A DNA stretch of 64,000 nucleotides from positions 249,184 to 313,183 of the forward strand of contig NZ_RKQK01000002.1 of assembly GCF_003814915.1 (NCBI RefSeq), given 5' to 3'. The notes under the pieces were generated by a model. The model was not told where the DNA came from. It did no database searches and saw only the letters and a program-made list of their open reading frames with translations. The stretch is from Pacificibacter maritimus. GTDB lineage: Bacteria > Pseudomonadota > Alphaproteobacteria > Rhodobacterales > Rhodobacteraceae. Within the stretch, counting starts at the first letter, position 1. Every line of letters begins with the position of its first letter. Made by a program: the position numbers and the translations under genes. This document shows positions 34,479-44,014 of the stretch, piece by piece.

Positions 34479-35612
34479 TTACCGAAACATCGGGGGGCGC
34501 GCGTCCATCCATGCCCCATTGGCTTTGGTTGATTTCACGGCCGTATGAACCGCCATCATAGACCGCAAGCCATCAGTCGCACTTGGCAAGGCATCGCGCG
34601 CTTCGCCATTGATGGCATCTGCAAGGTCACAATAGATATTAGCCACAGCCAAAGGAAAACCTTCTGGATGGGCAATGGGCACACGCGACAGGCGCATTGC
34701 ATCATCGCATAGTCCAGCTTCGCCTTTTTCAATGATCTGCGTGCGCCCCCCAACAGGCGTATAGATCAATTGGTTCGGCTGCTCAGAAGCCCAGCGTAGC
34801 CCCCCTGTCTCGCCAAAGATTTGGATATCAAATCCATGCTGACGGCCAACCGCAACGGATGAGGTCCATAGGCGCCCCACCGTGCCCCGCCCCATGCGGA
34901 AATTAACCATCGCGTCGTCTTCGAGAACGCGTGAGGGAATAGTTGAAACGAAATCCGCAGATAGGGTTGTGACATCATCATCACAGATAAAACTGGCCAT
35001 ATGCAACGCGTGAATACCACAATCAGCGAACTGACCAGAAACGCCCGCCAAAGCGGGATCATAACGCCACCGCAAGCGTGGGTTATCGGCATCGGTGGCG
35101 TCCGCATGGTGCCCGTGCGCGAAATTGGTCACAACCAATCGTGGCTGACCCAACTCACCTGCCTGCACCATAGCGCGTGCTTGGCGCACCATGGGATAGG
35201 CCGAATAACAGTAATTCACAGCGCATATCTTTCCAGATGCCTGCGCGATGCGCACGATATCTTCGCCCTCTTCTACCGTCATCGTCATAGGTTTTTCGCA
35301 CAGCACATTGAAACCCGCTTCCAAGAAGGATTTGGTGATCTCGAAATGCGTGGCATTGGGCGTGGCAACTGTAACCAAATCGATGCGATCTGTGCGGGAT
35401 TTTTCTCCCGCCAGCATCTCTTGCCAATCCCCGTAAGCGCGATCTTTTACGATGCCCAGACGCTGCGCATAGTCGCGCCCGATCTCTGCACGGTGATCCA
35501 AAGCTGCGGCAGTAAATTCAAACTTACCGTCTGCCAAGGCCCCTAAACGATGTGCTGGCCCGATCTGGCTGCCTTCACCGCCACCGATCATTCCCCATTT
35601 CAGTTTCGCCAT
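34479..35612 (-). CDS. Gfo/Idh/MocA-family oxidoreductase
   Basis: 377 residues. Rossmann NAD-binding start Gly-Met-Ile-Gly-Gly-Gly-Glu-Gly-Ser, the Glu-Lys-Pro-Met motif near 125, and the C-terminal substrate domain with Asp-Cys-Gly-Ile-His-Ala-Leu-His. Such enzymes oxidise sugars, inositols or sugar acids. No sugar-catabolic genes are adjacent, so the substrate is unknown. Monocistronic, downstream of the XRE gene on the opposite strand. Confidence 0.88.
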   Translation of the reverse strand: MAKLKWGMIGGGEGSQIGPAHRLGALADGKFEFTAAALDHRAEIGRDYAQRLGIVKDRAYGDWQEMLAGEKSRTDRIDLVTVATPNATHFEITKSFLEAGFNVLCEKPMTMTVEEGEDIVRIAQASGKICAVNYCYSAYPMVRQARAMVQAGELGQPRLVVTNFAHGHHADATDADNPRLRWRYDPALAGVSGQFADCGIHALHMASFICDDDVTTLSADFVSTIPSRVLEDDAMVNFRMGRGTVGRLWTSSVAVGRQHGFDIQIFGETGGLRWASEQPNQLIYTPVGGRTQIIEKGEAGLCDDAMRLSRVPIAHPEGFPLAVANIYCDLADAINGEARDALPSATDGLRSMMAVHTAVKSTKANGAWMDARPPMFR

Positions 35613-35766
35613 TCACATACCTCCCATATGTTTCAATCCAAACCTTCAGCGTCAATGCGACCTGATCTGGCCACCCTGCCCTATGATCTGTGACGTAGCA
35701 AAACTATATTGCCGAAATTGAACAATAAAGGCGCTTGAGAAAGCCAAACACGCAGATCATCGAAGT

Positions 35767-35802
35767 AAAAACGCCCCACGGTCAAAAGACACATGGGGCG
35801 TT
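35767..35802 (-). terminator. Terminator of the tct operon
   Basis: AACGCCCC (35770-35777) pairs with GGGGCGTT (35795-35802), with A residues outside that become a T run on the minus strand. It follows the tctA stop and can also act on the plus strand. Confidence 0.85.
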
Positions 35803-35833
35803 TTGGTTTTTCATCACCGACACGCAAGACGGA

Positions 35834-37345
35834 TCAATCGCCGTCAGCAACACCTTTGCGTTTTAGCTTTGCACGGCGAGCGCGGAAACTTGGCAAAATC
35901 ACCAAAATCACAGCTAAGACCAACAAACCCAATGTCATTGGGCGTTCCCAAATAAAGGCCACACCATCGTATAGCTGCATGGAACGGGCAAAGTTATCTT
36001 CCAACATACCGCCCAAAATGAAGCCAATCAAAAGCGGTGCCAGCGGGTAATTGGCAAAGCGCAGCGCTGTCGCGCAAACACCGAAACCAACCAACATCAA
36101 CAACTCAGTCGCATTGTTTTGGCCGATGTAGGCCCCCATCAAAGTAAAGAATAGGATGAAAGGGATCAGATAGTTGCGCGGAACGGACAGCACTTTCGCA
36201 ATGTATGGGATCAAAGGTAGGTTCAAGATCAACAAGATCAAATTGCCAATGAACATCGACATGATCACGGCCCAAAAGACCTGAGGCTGATCGATCATCA
36301 ATCGAGGACCAGGTGTCACATTTAACGCAATCAAAGCGCCGAGCAAAATCGCTGTTGTCCCTGACCCCGGTATGCCGAGTGTTAAAAGCGGAACAAAAGA
36401 CCCTGTGCAGGCCGCATTATTGGCGGTTTCAGGGGCTGCCAAACCTTTGATTGACCCTTTTCCGAACTCTTCTTGTTCTTCTTTGGTTGAAAGGTTGCGT
36501 TCAACCGCATAGCCCAAAAAGCTGGCGATCGTTGCACCTGCTCCCGGTAAGACACCTATGAAAAAGCCTTGGATTGACTGGCGTCCGATCACTGGGGCAA
36601 TTGATTTTGCTTCATCCTTGGTGATGCGCAGATCCTTGATTTCACCACCGTCGCCTTCGATCACTTTCGGTTTCAGCACCAAAAATATGGCTTCTGGCAG
36701 GGCAAACATCGCCATGGCCAAAGTGATAAATCCAAAGCCAGACTGCAGATCCATAATTCCCATTGTAAAGCGCGGCAGGTTGAACAGCGCACCTTCGCCC
36801 ACAGTGGCCAAAATCAAGCCGAGCACCGTCATCATCATCGCTTTCGCAACTTGGCCCGACCCCGCAAAAGCTGCGATCGCAGACAAGCCGACAACCATTA
36901 AGGCAAAGTATTCAGCCGAATGAAACAGCAAAGCGACAGACGACAGAGCAGGCGCGAAAATCATCAGCAAAACGGCGCCAATCGTGCCGCCTGCAAAACT
37001 AGAGACCGCAGCAATGGTCAGAGCTTTACCCGCCTTGCCTTGTTGCGCCATGGGATAGCCATCAAAAGCGCTGGCAACAGTGCCCGCAACCCCCGGCGCA
37101 TTGAGCAAAATTGACGATGTAGAACCGCCAAAAATCGCACCATAGTAAACACCAGCAAGCAAGATCAGCGCGCCAGACGGGTCGCCCATAGAGATCGCCA
37201 CAGGGATCATAATCGAAATGATCGACATCGGGCCAAGACCAGGCAACATGCCGATGAATGTGCCAATGAGGCAGCCACCAATCACAAGCAGTAAGTTTTG
37301 CAGCGACAGGGCTGTTTGCAGACCAATAAGAAGTCCTTCTAACAT
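35834..37345 (-). CDS. tctA: Tripartite tricarboxylate transporter, large permease TctA
   Basis: 503 residues with about 12 membrane helices. TctA-typical motifs include Gly-Met-Leu-Pro-Gly-Leu-Gly-Pro near the N-terminus and Gly-Val-Leu-Pro-Gly-Ala-Gly-Ala in the second half, plus Gly-Ile-Pro-Gly-Ser-Gly-Thr-Thr. It forms the ion-coupled channel with TctB and receives carboxylates from TctC. It follows tctB by one base pair of spacing and ends before a terminator. Confidence 0.95.
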   Translation of the reverse strand: MLEGLLIGLQTALSLQNLLLVIGGCLIGTFIGMLPGLGPMSIISIMIPVAISMGDPSGALILLAGVYYGAIFGGSTSSILLNAPGVAGTVASAFDGYPMAQQGKAGKALTIAAVSSFAGGTIGAVLLMIFAPALSSVALLFHSAEYFALMVVGLSAIAAFAGSGQVAKAMMMTVLGLILATVGEGALFNLPRFTMGIMDLQSGFGFITLAMAMFALPEAIFLVLKPKVIEGDGGEIKDLRITKDEAKSIAPVIGRQSIQGFFIGVLPGAGATIASFLGYAVERNLSTKEEQEEFGKGSIKGLAAPETANNAACTGSFVPLLTLGIPGSGTTAILLGALIALNVTPGPRLMIDQPQVFWAVIMSMFIGNLILLILNLPLIPYIAKVLSVPRNYLIPFILFFTLMGAYIGQNNATELLMLVGFGVCATALRFANYPLAPLLIGFILGGMLEDNFARSMQLYDGVAFIWERPMTLGLLVLAVILVILPSFRARRAKLKRKGVADGD

Positions 37346-37346
37346 C

Positions 37347-37829
37347 TTAACCTCCTATAAAGCTGGGAAAGGGGCGCATGTAGATGCCAAGAACCTGAGA
37401 CACCAAATACCACACAACAAAAGTCGCAATCCCAGCGACAAGCACCATGATATGCCACTTGCGTTCGCCCAAAATGGCGGAGCCGAGGATCAAAAACCCC
37501 ATAGTCGATCCGATAAATCCCAAGGGCCGCAAACTCAGGGCGTAAATGACCATCAGCGTCAATAACAACACCGCTTGACCCAATTTATATTCATGCAAGC
37601 GGCGGTAATCGATATCGCCGACTTCTGGTTCATTCTTTTCTAAGTTGAACAAGATCACGCAAGACGCGGCCAATCCCAGAATGGAAAGCACCTTTGGAAA
37701 CGTGCTGGGCCAAATCGGGTTGCGTTTCATGAACGGGGCCAGCCCTGCGTCCATCGTAAACCACGCGGTATATCCGTAGGCGAGGCAAATCCCCACCAAA
37801 ATCAAAGCGATCCAACGATCCAAAGCCAT
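37347..37829 (-). CDS. tctB: Tripartite tricarboxylate transporter, small permease TctB
   Basis: 160 residues from the ATG at 37829, which has GGGGGAAG upstream; an ATG at 37844 is an alternative. Four membrane helices, as in the family. Low sequence conservation is normal for TctB, so its identity also rests on its position between tctC and tctA. Confidence 0.9.
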   Translation of the reverse strand: MALDRWIALILVGICLAYGYTAWFTMDAGLAPFMKRNPIWPSTFPKVLSILGLAASCVILFNLEKNEPEVGDIDYRRLHEYKLGQAVLLLTLMVIYALSLRPLGFIGSTMGFLILGSAILGERKWHIMVLVAGIATFVVWYLVSQVLGIYMRPFPSFIGG

Positions 37830-37850
37830 TGCATCTTCCCCCATTCAAAG

Positions 37851-37879
37851 AAAAACGGCAGAGCGCAATCACCCTGCCG
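37851..37879 (-). terminator. Intraoperonic terminator/attenuator between tctC and tctB
   Basis: On the minus strand, CGGCAG pairs with CTGCCG (37856-37861 with 37874-37879) and is followed by TTTTTC. It would stop much of the transcript after tctC, giving more binding protein than permease. Confidence 0.75.
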
Positions 37880-37900
37880 CAGTATTAACATTGCTTATTT

Positions 37901-38887
37901 TTAGAGAAAGCCGAGTTTCTTCATCAGGTCACCGATGACTTTTTCTTGGTCTTCCAAGAAGGTTTTGAAGTCATCGCCAGAGTTGTGGATGTTGACCCAA
38001 CCGTTGCGCGCGCGCACGGTTTCCCACTCAGGGGTGTCATACATTTTTTCGATCACCTCTTGGTAGGCCGCAACATCGTCTTCAGGCAGGCCTGGTGCAC
38101 CAAAGAACCCGCGCCAGTTCACAAAGGTCGTGTCGATCCCTTGCTCAACAAGTGTCATTGCATCAGGTGCGGCAGCCACCCGTTCTGGGGCTGTCACACC
38201 GATGATTTTGATTTCACCTGCGGCATCCAAATCGACTGCTTCTGAAAAGCCAGTGGACAGCGCTGCGATTTCACCTGACAGCAAGGCCGCCATCGCTTTG
38301 CCACCCGCATCGTAAGGGATGTATTTCACGCCAAGCGCATCTTTGCCTGCTGCTTCCATTGCCATGGCGGCCACCAAGTGATCCATACCACCTGGCACAG
38401 AGCCGCCACCAATCGCGGTTTTAGACGGGTCTGCATCATATGCTGCAAGCAAGTCAGCCATAGAATTGATGGGGCTGTCTTTGCCAACAACGATGGCTGC
38501 ATAGTCGCCGATTGTACCAGCAATCAATGTGAGATCGCGGAAATTTTGTGGAAAGACGCCAGTCAAGGAACGGATAATGATCGGTGTCGAATTCACCATC
38601 AATGTGCCGTGGTTGCTATCTGCGTTTTCGATCAGATACCCGATGGCTTTACCACCACCACCGCCTGACATGTTCTCATAAGATGCGGTGCCAACAAGAC
38701 CAGAACCAGTCAGTGCTTCGCCTGTTCCGCGTGCAGTTCCATCCCAACCGCCGCCAGCACCACCAGGGATCAAGAAGTGGATACTGTCGAGTTTCTTGTG
38801 GTCATCTGCGATTGCTGATGTTGCAAAACCAAATGCTGCCACAGCACCAAGCATCAGGGCGCGACGGCCCAGTTTCAAAGTTGTCAT
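37901..38887 (-). CDS. tctC: Tripartite tricarboxylate transporter substrate-binding protein TctC
   Basis: 328 residues from the ATG at 38887 with AGGAAT upstream. A Tat-like or Sec signal peptide (Arg-Arg-Ala-Leu-Met-Leu...Ala-Ile-Ala) is followed by a Bug-type fold with the Gly-Gly-Gly-Trp-Asp loop and Gly-Gly-Gly-Ser-Val-Pro. It captures citrate-like or other carboxylates in the periplasm. First gene of the tct operon, divergent from the tctD-like regulator. Confidence 0.93.
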   Translation of the reverse strand: MTTLKLGRRALMLGAVAAFGFATSAIADDHKKLDSIHFLIPGGAGGGWDGTARGTGEALTGSGLVGTASYENMSGGGGGKAIGYLIENADSNHGTLMVNSTPIIIRSLTGVFPQNFRDLTLIAGTIGDYAAIVVGKDSPINSMADLLAAYDADPSKTAIGGGSVPGGMDHLVAAMAMEAAGKDALGVKYIPYDAGGKAMAALLSGEIAALSTGFSEAVDLDAAGEIKIIGVTAPERVAAAPDAMTLVEQGIDTTFVNWRGFFGAPGLPEDDVAAYQEVIEKMYDTPEWETVRARNGWVNIHNSGDDFKTFLEDQEKVIGDLMKKLGFL

Positions 38888-38949
38888 AATATTCCTCCCA
38901 TTTGACAACCGGCCGCCAAGCGGCTCAGTTGAACAAAACAATCACGCCA

Positions 38950-38967
38950 ACCTGACACAAACCTGAC
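38950..38967 (+). promoter_or_regulatory. Direct-repeat operator for the OmpR-type response regulator
   Basis: ACCTGAC occurs twice (38950-38956 and 38961-38967) at an 11-base period, the layout used by OmpR/PhoB-type dimers. It lies between the divergent tctC and tctD-like genes. Confidence 0.6.
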
Positions 38968-38994
38968 GCCATCTGAAAAAGTTAAGAAACACCC

Positions 38995-39660
38995 ATGAAA
39001 TTCTTATTGATTGAAGACAATATTCAACTTGCACACGCAATCTGCTCGCGCATGGGTCTAGATGGGCATGTCATTGATCATGCAAGTACAATTCAAGATG
39101 CACAGGCTTTTTCACAGACCGATGACTACGACCTAATCTTGCTTGATATTATGTTACCCGATGGAGATGGCCGTGACTTTTTGCAGCGCCACCGTGACGG
39201 AAAAAAAGACACACCCGTCATCGTTTTGACTGCGCGGTCGCAGGTATCGGACCGAATCAGCATTCTGGATTTGGGGGCGGATGACTATGTGACGAAACCT
39301 TTTGATCACGCCGAATTAGAGGCGCGATGCCGCGCGGTTCTACGGCGAAAAGGGGGCACCTCGCAAACCATCATTCGCATTGGAAATGTCGGGTTTGACC
39401 CAGTCGCAGGAACCTTGCAAATTGGCGAAGAAACAGTGCAATTGCGCAATCGAGAGCTGCGCCTGCTTGAAGTCTTGATCAATGCGCCTGGCCAGATATT
39501 CGCCAAACAGAAATTGGTTGATCGCTTGTTTTCCTATGATGACGACGTGTCGGAAAACGCGGTCGAAGTTTACATCGGCCGATTGCGAAAACACCTAAAG
39601 GACTCAAGCTTGCAAATCACCACATTGCGCGGGTTGGGATATAGGCTGGACCATGTCTAG
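38995..39660 (+). CDS. OmpR-family response regulator (TctD-like)
   Basis: 221 residues. Receiver domain with phosphoacceptor Asp51 (Leu-Leu-Asp-Ile-Met-Leu-Pro-Asp-Gly-Asp-Gly) and Lys in Thr-Lys-Pro-Phe; C-terminal winged helix (about 125-220). Its stop overlaps the kinase start. Divergent from the tct transporter, so transporter control is likely. Confidence 0.92.
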   Translation: MKFLLIEDNIQLAHAICSRMGLDGHVIDHASTIQDAQAFSQTDDYDLILLDIMLPDGDGRDFLQRHRDGKKDTPVIVLTARSQVSDRISILDLGADDYVTKPFDHAELEARCRAVLRRKGGTSQTIIRIGNVGFDPVAGTLQIGEETVQLRNRELRLLEVLINAPGQIFAKQKLVDRLFSYDDDVSENAVEVYIGRLRKHLKDSSLQITTLRGLGYRLDHV

Positions 39661-41020
39661 CGTGCTGCCTCTCTCAGGATCTTTGCGCAACCAATTGGCT
39701 GTGACCTTGATCGGCGGCGCTGCAATACTGGCAGTGCTTTTGTTCTTTGTCGTGCGCGCCTATGCCGCTCAAGTGGCGCAACAAGGACAAGACAGTATTT
39801 TGGTCGCTTCAGCCGCTTCGATTTTAGACGCGGCGGTGATCAGAAATGGACAGATAGAAATCGACTTTCCTTACTCAGCCTTTTCAATTTTAAACACCCC
39901 CGAAGACGACCGCGTGTTCTATGCCATTCACCGCGACGGCACACTTTTGTCAGGCTATCAAAATTTACCGCAACCTCACATCCAACCTCAAGACACCAAG
40001 ACAATCGTCACAGAACGTTTCCGCGATGAAACCCTGCGACTGATCCGCATCAGCCGTGTTTTGGTGGGGGAAAATCTGCGGACTGAAGTCTTCGTCACCG
40101 TGGCCCAAACTCAAGATGCGCTGTCAGTCACCTTGAATACGATTTCTCGTACCGTTGCCCTTTTTGGTTTGGGGTTCTTTGTTTTATCCGCACTTTTGTC
40201 GTTTTGGGCGACATCGAAAACTATCGACCAATTGACCCGTTTGACCACATCGATCACGCGCCGCGGACCTCAAGATTTAACACCAGTCGACAAACCAGTT
40301 CCCGTTGAGATGGTGCCTTTGGTGACGTCTTTGAACACATTAATGGGGCGCTTGGATCAGTCTTTGAAGCGGTCCGAAGATTTTATTGCAGAGGCAGCCC
40401 ACCGCGTCAGAACGCCGCTTGCGACCGTACGCGCCTATGCCGAGGCCACTTTGCAACGGGTGAGCCGCGAAGAAAACAGGCAGGCGTTACGATCCATGGT
40501 ACATGCCATTGATGAAAGTTCACGCGCAGCAGGGCAACTTTTGGATCATGCGATGATCACATTCAGGGCCGACCATATTGATTTGCAAGAGATTGATTTA
40601 GTCGAACAAGTTCGCGAAATGGTACGCAATCTAAGCCCAATAGCTGACATGCGCGATGTGACATTTGATCTGAAAACCGATAGCGATGTTTCAATCGCAG
40701 GCGATCCCATTCTACTGCAAAATGCGATGCGCAACATCATAGACAATGCGTTAAAATACGCCCCCAACGATAGCGTAATTTCGATCACCGTTCAGACGGG
40801 CGAGACCATTAGTATCACCTTTCAAGACCAAGGCCCAGGCTTTCCTGCGACGCAAATCGGCGATCTTACAAAACGGTTCGCACGGGGAAGCAATGCGAAT
40901 GGCATCATCGGATCGGGTCTTGGCCTGACCATCGCACAAGAAGTTGCGACCGCGCATGGTGGAACTTTGGAGTTATCCAATAAACCCGAGGGGGGCGCAT
41001 GCGTTACTTTTACCTTTTAG
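39653..41020 (+). CDS. Sensor histidine kinase (TctE-like)
   Basis: 455 residues. N-terminal membrane segment (about 13-33), a periplasmic sensor region (about 34-165), a second membrane segment (about 168-188), a HAMP-like linker, the H-box with His250 (Ala-Ala-His-Arg-Val-Arg-Thr-Pro-Leu), and an ATPase domain with N-box (Ile-Asp-Asn-Ala) and Gly boxes (Asp-Gln-Gly-Pro-Gly-Phe; Gly-Ser-Gly-Leu-Gly-Leu). Its 3' end overlaps the binding protein start by 22 bases, showing tight coupling. Confidence 0.93.
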   Translation: MSSVLPLSGSLRNQLAVTLIGGAAILAVLLFFVVRAYAAQVAQQGQDSILVASAASILDAAVIRNGQIEIDFPYSAFSILNTPEDDRVFYAIHRDGTLLSGYQNLPQPHIQPQDTKTIVTERFRDETLRLIRISRVLVGENLRTEVFVTVAQTQDALSVTLNTISRTVALFGLGFFVLSALLSFWATSKTIDQLTRLTTSITRRGPQDLTPVDKPVPVEMVPLVTSLNTLMGRLDQSLKRSEDFIAEAAHRVRTPLATVRAYAEATLQRVSREENRQALRSMVHAIDESSRAAGQLLDHAMITFRADHIDLQEIDLVEQVREMVRNLSPIADMRDVTFDLKTDSDVSIAGDPILLQNAMRNIIDNALKYAPNDSVISITVQTGETISITFQDQGPGFPATQIGDLTKRFARGSNANGIIGSGLGLTIAQEVATAHGGTLELSNKPEGGACVTFTF

Positions 41021-42018
41021 CCACAGTCATTTTCGGCCTATTGGCCTCGCCAATTATGGCCGTCGATTGGGAAGATCAACGCGTGTTTTCAGGCGCCTCG
41101 CCAAGCCGTGTCCTGCGCATTTTGTCCAGCACAGACACTGCATTTTTTGAACCTATAATAGAAAGCTATTTGCAGGATGATCCGACCGTGACGGTCGAAT
41201 ACTTTGTCTCAAGTACATCCGATCTGGATACAATTTTTCGCCAGACACCCAAGGCATTTGATGTCGTTATTTCCAGCGCTATGGATTTGCAGTTCAAGCT
41301 GACAAATGACGGGTATGCGATGAAAGTGGCGAATCTGCCGCACCCCGACTGGGCGCAATGGCAGCAAAGCCTATTTGCCTTCACAACTGAACCCGCAGCG
41401 ATTGTTATCAATAAAAACGCGTTTAGCGCACAGCCCATTCCGCAAAGCCGACAAGATTTGATACTTGCGCTGCGCGCACGTCCTGATTTTTTTCGCGAAC
41501 GTATTGGAACCTATGACGTGCGCAAATCCGGCGTTGGGTATTTGTTTGCCACGCAAGACGCCCGTCTATCAGAAACATATTGGCGGTTGATGGAAGTGAT
41601 GGGCAGCTTGCAAGCTCGATTGTATTGTTGTTCGGGCGATATGATTGATGATTTGGAAAGCGGGAAAATCGCGGTCGCCTATAATGTATTGGGCAGCTAT
41701 GCAGCAGCGCGCGCAAAGACATCTAAAACCTTAGAAATCATTCTTCCGTCAGATTTTCCGACGACAATGATGCGAACTGCATTAATCTCTCGCGCCGCGC
41801 AAAACCCTGAAAAAGCAAAGAATTTTCTGCGGCATTTGCTGACTATACAAGCGGGTGGTGCATATGAAAATGCACTCACTTTGCCGTCGTTGATGTCACG
41901 GCAAGATCCAAACGGCCAATCGACGATAGATTTGACGCCCGCTTTAATGACCTATCTCGACGATTTGAAACGCGCTACGTTTATTCAAGAATGGTCAAAC
42001 GCCATCATCCAAAACTAA
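40999..42018 (+). CDS. Orphan periplasmic substrate-binding protein of the TctDE-like operon
   Basis: 339 residues. A signal peptide (about 1-21, cleavage near Ile-Met-Ala) and a class II solute-binding fold resembling iron- or phosphate-type ABC binding proteins. No permease or ATPase gene follows. It is the last gene of the response regulator/kinase operon, overlapping the kinase by 22 bases. It may serve as a periplasmic co-sensor that reports its ligand to the kinase; that role is inferred from the operon only. Confidence 0.8.
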   Translation: MRYFYLLATVIFGLLASPIMAVDWEDQRVFSGASPSRVLRILSSTDTAFFEPIIESYLQDDPTVTVEYFVSSTSDLDTIFRQTPKAFDVVISSAMDLQFKLTNDGYAMKVANLPHPDWAQWQQSLFAFTTEPAAIVINKNAFSAQPIPQSRQDLILALRARPDFFRERIGTYDVRKSGVGYLFATQDARLSETYWRLMEVMGSLQARLYCCSGDMIDDLESGKIAVAYNVLGSYAAARAKTSKTLEIILPSDFPTTMMRTALISRAAQNPEKAKNFLRHLLTIQAGGAYENALTLPSLMSRQDPNGQSTIDLTPALMTYLDDLKRATFIQEWSNAIIQN

Positions 42019-42210
42019 AACCTCTGCCGCGATCTTTTACACTGTAGCAAAGGGATCTTTTGCCGCAATTGCCGAAGCTGGAATGCCTAATGACTAGGCA
42101 AACGCATCTTCCCTGCGCCATAGGCCACTGTTTTTTCCAATTTTGACGGGCGGTCAGCGCTGAAAAATGTTTGTCTAAAAGGACACAGAAACGCATCGGA
42201 TTTAGACTTT

Positions 42211-43959
42211 ATGCCCTCCACTTCCCCCAATGCCTTTAACGCGCGCCTTTCTGCGCTTGTGCGTGAAATTTACCCTGATCTGGACACATCCATTTTAACC
42301 AGCATGATTGTGGATGCCTTTTGGCCTGAGGGCACAAAGCCACGTAAACGAGGACGCCAACCCAGCAATAACTTGTGGACCGAACAGGATGCGCTTTTGA
42401 TCACCTACGGGAATTCGATCATTGATGGAGCTCATAAGCCGCTTGATTTATTGAATGATTTTTTGCTGCGGCGGATGAAAGGGGTGGTCAACGGCGTCCA
42501 TATTCTGCCGTTCTTTCCTTTTACATCCGATGATGGTTTCGCCGTATCGGACTTTCGATCCGTAAATCCGCAACTGGGTGATTGGGCCGATATCAATCGG
42601 ATCGGGGACGCGTTTCATCTGATGTCCGATTTGGTCCTGAACCATGTGTCCAGTCAAGGAACATGGTTCAATGCCTACCGTCAGGGCCAAGCGCCCTATG
42701 ACAAATTCTTTTTTGAAGCCTCCCCCGATGACGATCTGAGTATGGTGGTCCGCCCCAGAACGACACCGCTGTTGCAAGAAATCGAAACCACCAACGGGCC
42801 GCGCCATGTCTGGTGTACATTCAGTCACGATCAGATTGATCTGGATTTTCGCAACCCAGAAGTGTTGTGTGAATTCTTGCGGATTATACGGCTTCACGTC
42901 GATAATGGCGTCCAGATCATCCGCTTGGATGCAGTCGCATTTTTGTGGAAAGAGGTGGGGTCGCCGTCTGTGCATTTGCCCCAGACCCATGCGATTGTTC
43001 AGCTGATGCGGATGCTATGCGACTATGCGCCCGAGACCATTATTTTGCTCACCGAAACCAATGTGCCCAAAGCTGAGAACCTGAGTTATTTCGGCAACCG
43101 TGACGAAGCGCATGCGATCTATAATTTTCCACTACCGCCGTTGATTTTGCATGCAATGATGTCGGGATCTGCCAACTATCTGCGCCAATGGCAAAGTGGC
43201 ATGCCGCCCGCACAGCTGGGGTGTGCTTATCTCAACTTTACCGCCAGTCACGATGGGATCGGCATGCGCCCTGTCGAAGGGATTTTGCCGCATAGCGAGC
43301 AAGACAAAATGATTGAAACCGTCAAAGATGTCGGCGGCTTGGTTTCGATGCGCGCCTTGCCTGATGGAGGGGAAGCCCCTTACGAGATCAACACAACCTT
43401 TTTCGAAGCGACAAAAAACACCTTTAACGGTGCTGACGATTATCACTTTGAACGCTTTATATGTTCGCAAACCATTGTGATGTCACTCGAAGGTATTCCT
43501 GCCTTTTACATCCATGCGATGTTGGCCACCCCGAATGATTTAGACCAAGTCGAACGACGCGGCATGAACCGAGGGATCAACAGGCACAATTGGGATTACC
43601 CCACGCTAAACGCCTTGTTGGATGACCCTGAAACAATACATGCGCGTGTGCTTGGTCGGCTGACAGAATACCTGAAAATTCGGGCCAAGCAGCCTGCATT
43701 CCATCCAAATGCAACCCAATTCACCATGGCGCTGAGCGATGAAGTCTTTGGAATCTGGCGTCAAAGTTTAGATCGGCACCAATCCATTTTTGCATTGCAC
43801 AACGTCAGCGCCAAGGACATGCAAGTCGCATTGACGCAGATGAACTTAATCGATGACGAAGACTGGGTCGACCTGTTAACAGGCGAGACCATTGATCTGA
43901 GCGCAACTCACGTATCGCTCGCGCCTTATCAATGTCGCTGGATCACCAACAGGCACTAG
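42211..43959 (+). CDS. GH13_18 glycoside phosphorylase, probable glucosylglycerate phosphorylase
   Basis: 582 residues. GH13 motifs: Asp240 nucleophile in Ile-Ile-Arg-Leu-Asp-Ala-Val, Glu282 acid/base in Leu-Thr-Glu-Thr-Asn, and Asp348 in Ala-Ser-His-Asp-Gly. The sucrose-phosphorylase subfamily cleaves alpha-glucosides with phosphate to yield alpha-glucose 1-phosphate. Convergence with the glucosyl-3-phosphoglycerate synthase and phosphatase genes favours glucosylglycerate as substrate; sucrose, kojibiose-type or other glucosides are alternatives. The start at 42211 has only a weak Shine-Dalgarno. Confidence 0.75.
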   Translation: MPSTSPNAFNARLSALVREIYPDLDTSILTSMIVDAFWPEGTKPRKRGRQPSNNLWTEQDALLITYGNSIIDGAHKPLDLLNDFLLRRMKGVVNGVHILPFFPFTSDDGFAVSDFRSVNPQLGDWADINRIGDAFHLMSDLVLNHVSSQGTWFNAYRQGQAPYDKFFFEASPDDDLSMVVRPRTTPLLQEIETTNGPRHVWCTFSHDQIDLDFRNPEVLCEFLRIIRLHVDNGVQIIRLDAVAFLWKEVGSPSVHLPQTHAIVQLMRMLCDYAPETIILLTETNVPKAENLSYFGNRDEAHAIYNFPLPPLILHAMMSGSANYLRQWQSGMPPAQLGCAYLNFTASHDGIGMRPVEGILPHSEQDKMIETVKDVGGLVSMRALPDGGEAPYEINTTFFEATKNTFNGADDYHFERFICSQTIVMSLEGIPAFYIHAMLATPNDLDQVERRGMNRGINRHNWDYPTLNALLDDPETIHARVLGRLTEYLKIRAKQPAFHPNATQFTMALSDEVFGIWRQSLDRHQSIFALHNVSAKDMQVALTQMNLIDDEDWVDLLTGETIDLSATHVSLAPYQCRWITNRH

Positions 43960-43970
43960 TTAAAATGGCA

Positions 43971-44002
43971 AAAGCCCCAGCCTGTTTAAAAGCTGGGGCT
44001 TT
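43971..44002. terminator. Bidirectional terminator
   Basis: AAAGCCCCAGC (43971-43981) pairs perfectly with GCTGGGGCTTT (43992-44002), 11 bases, between the convergent phosphorylase and glycosyltransferase genes. Confidence 0.93.
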
Positions 44003-44014
44003 GTTCAAAAGCGG

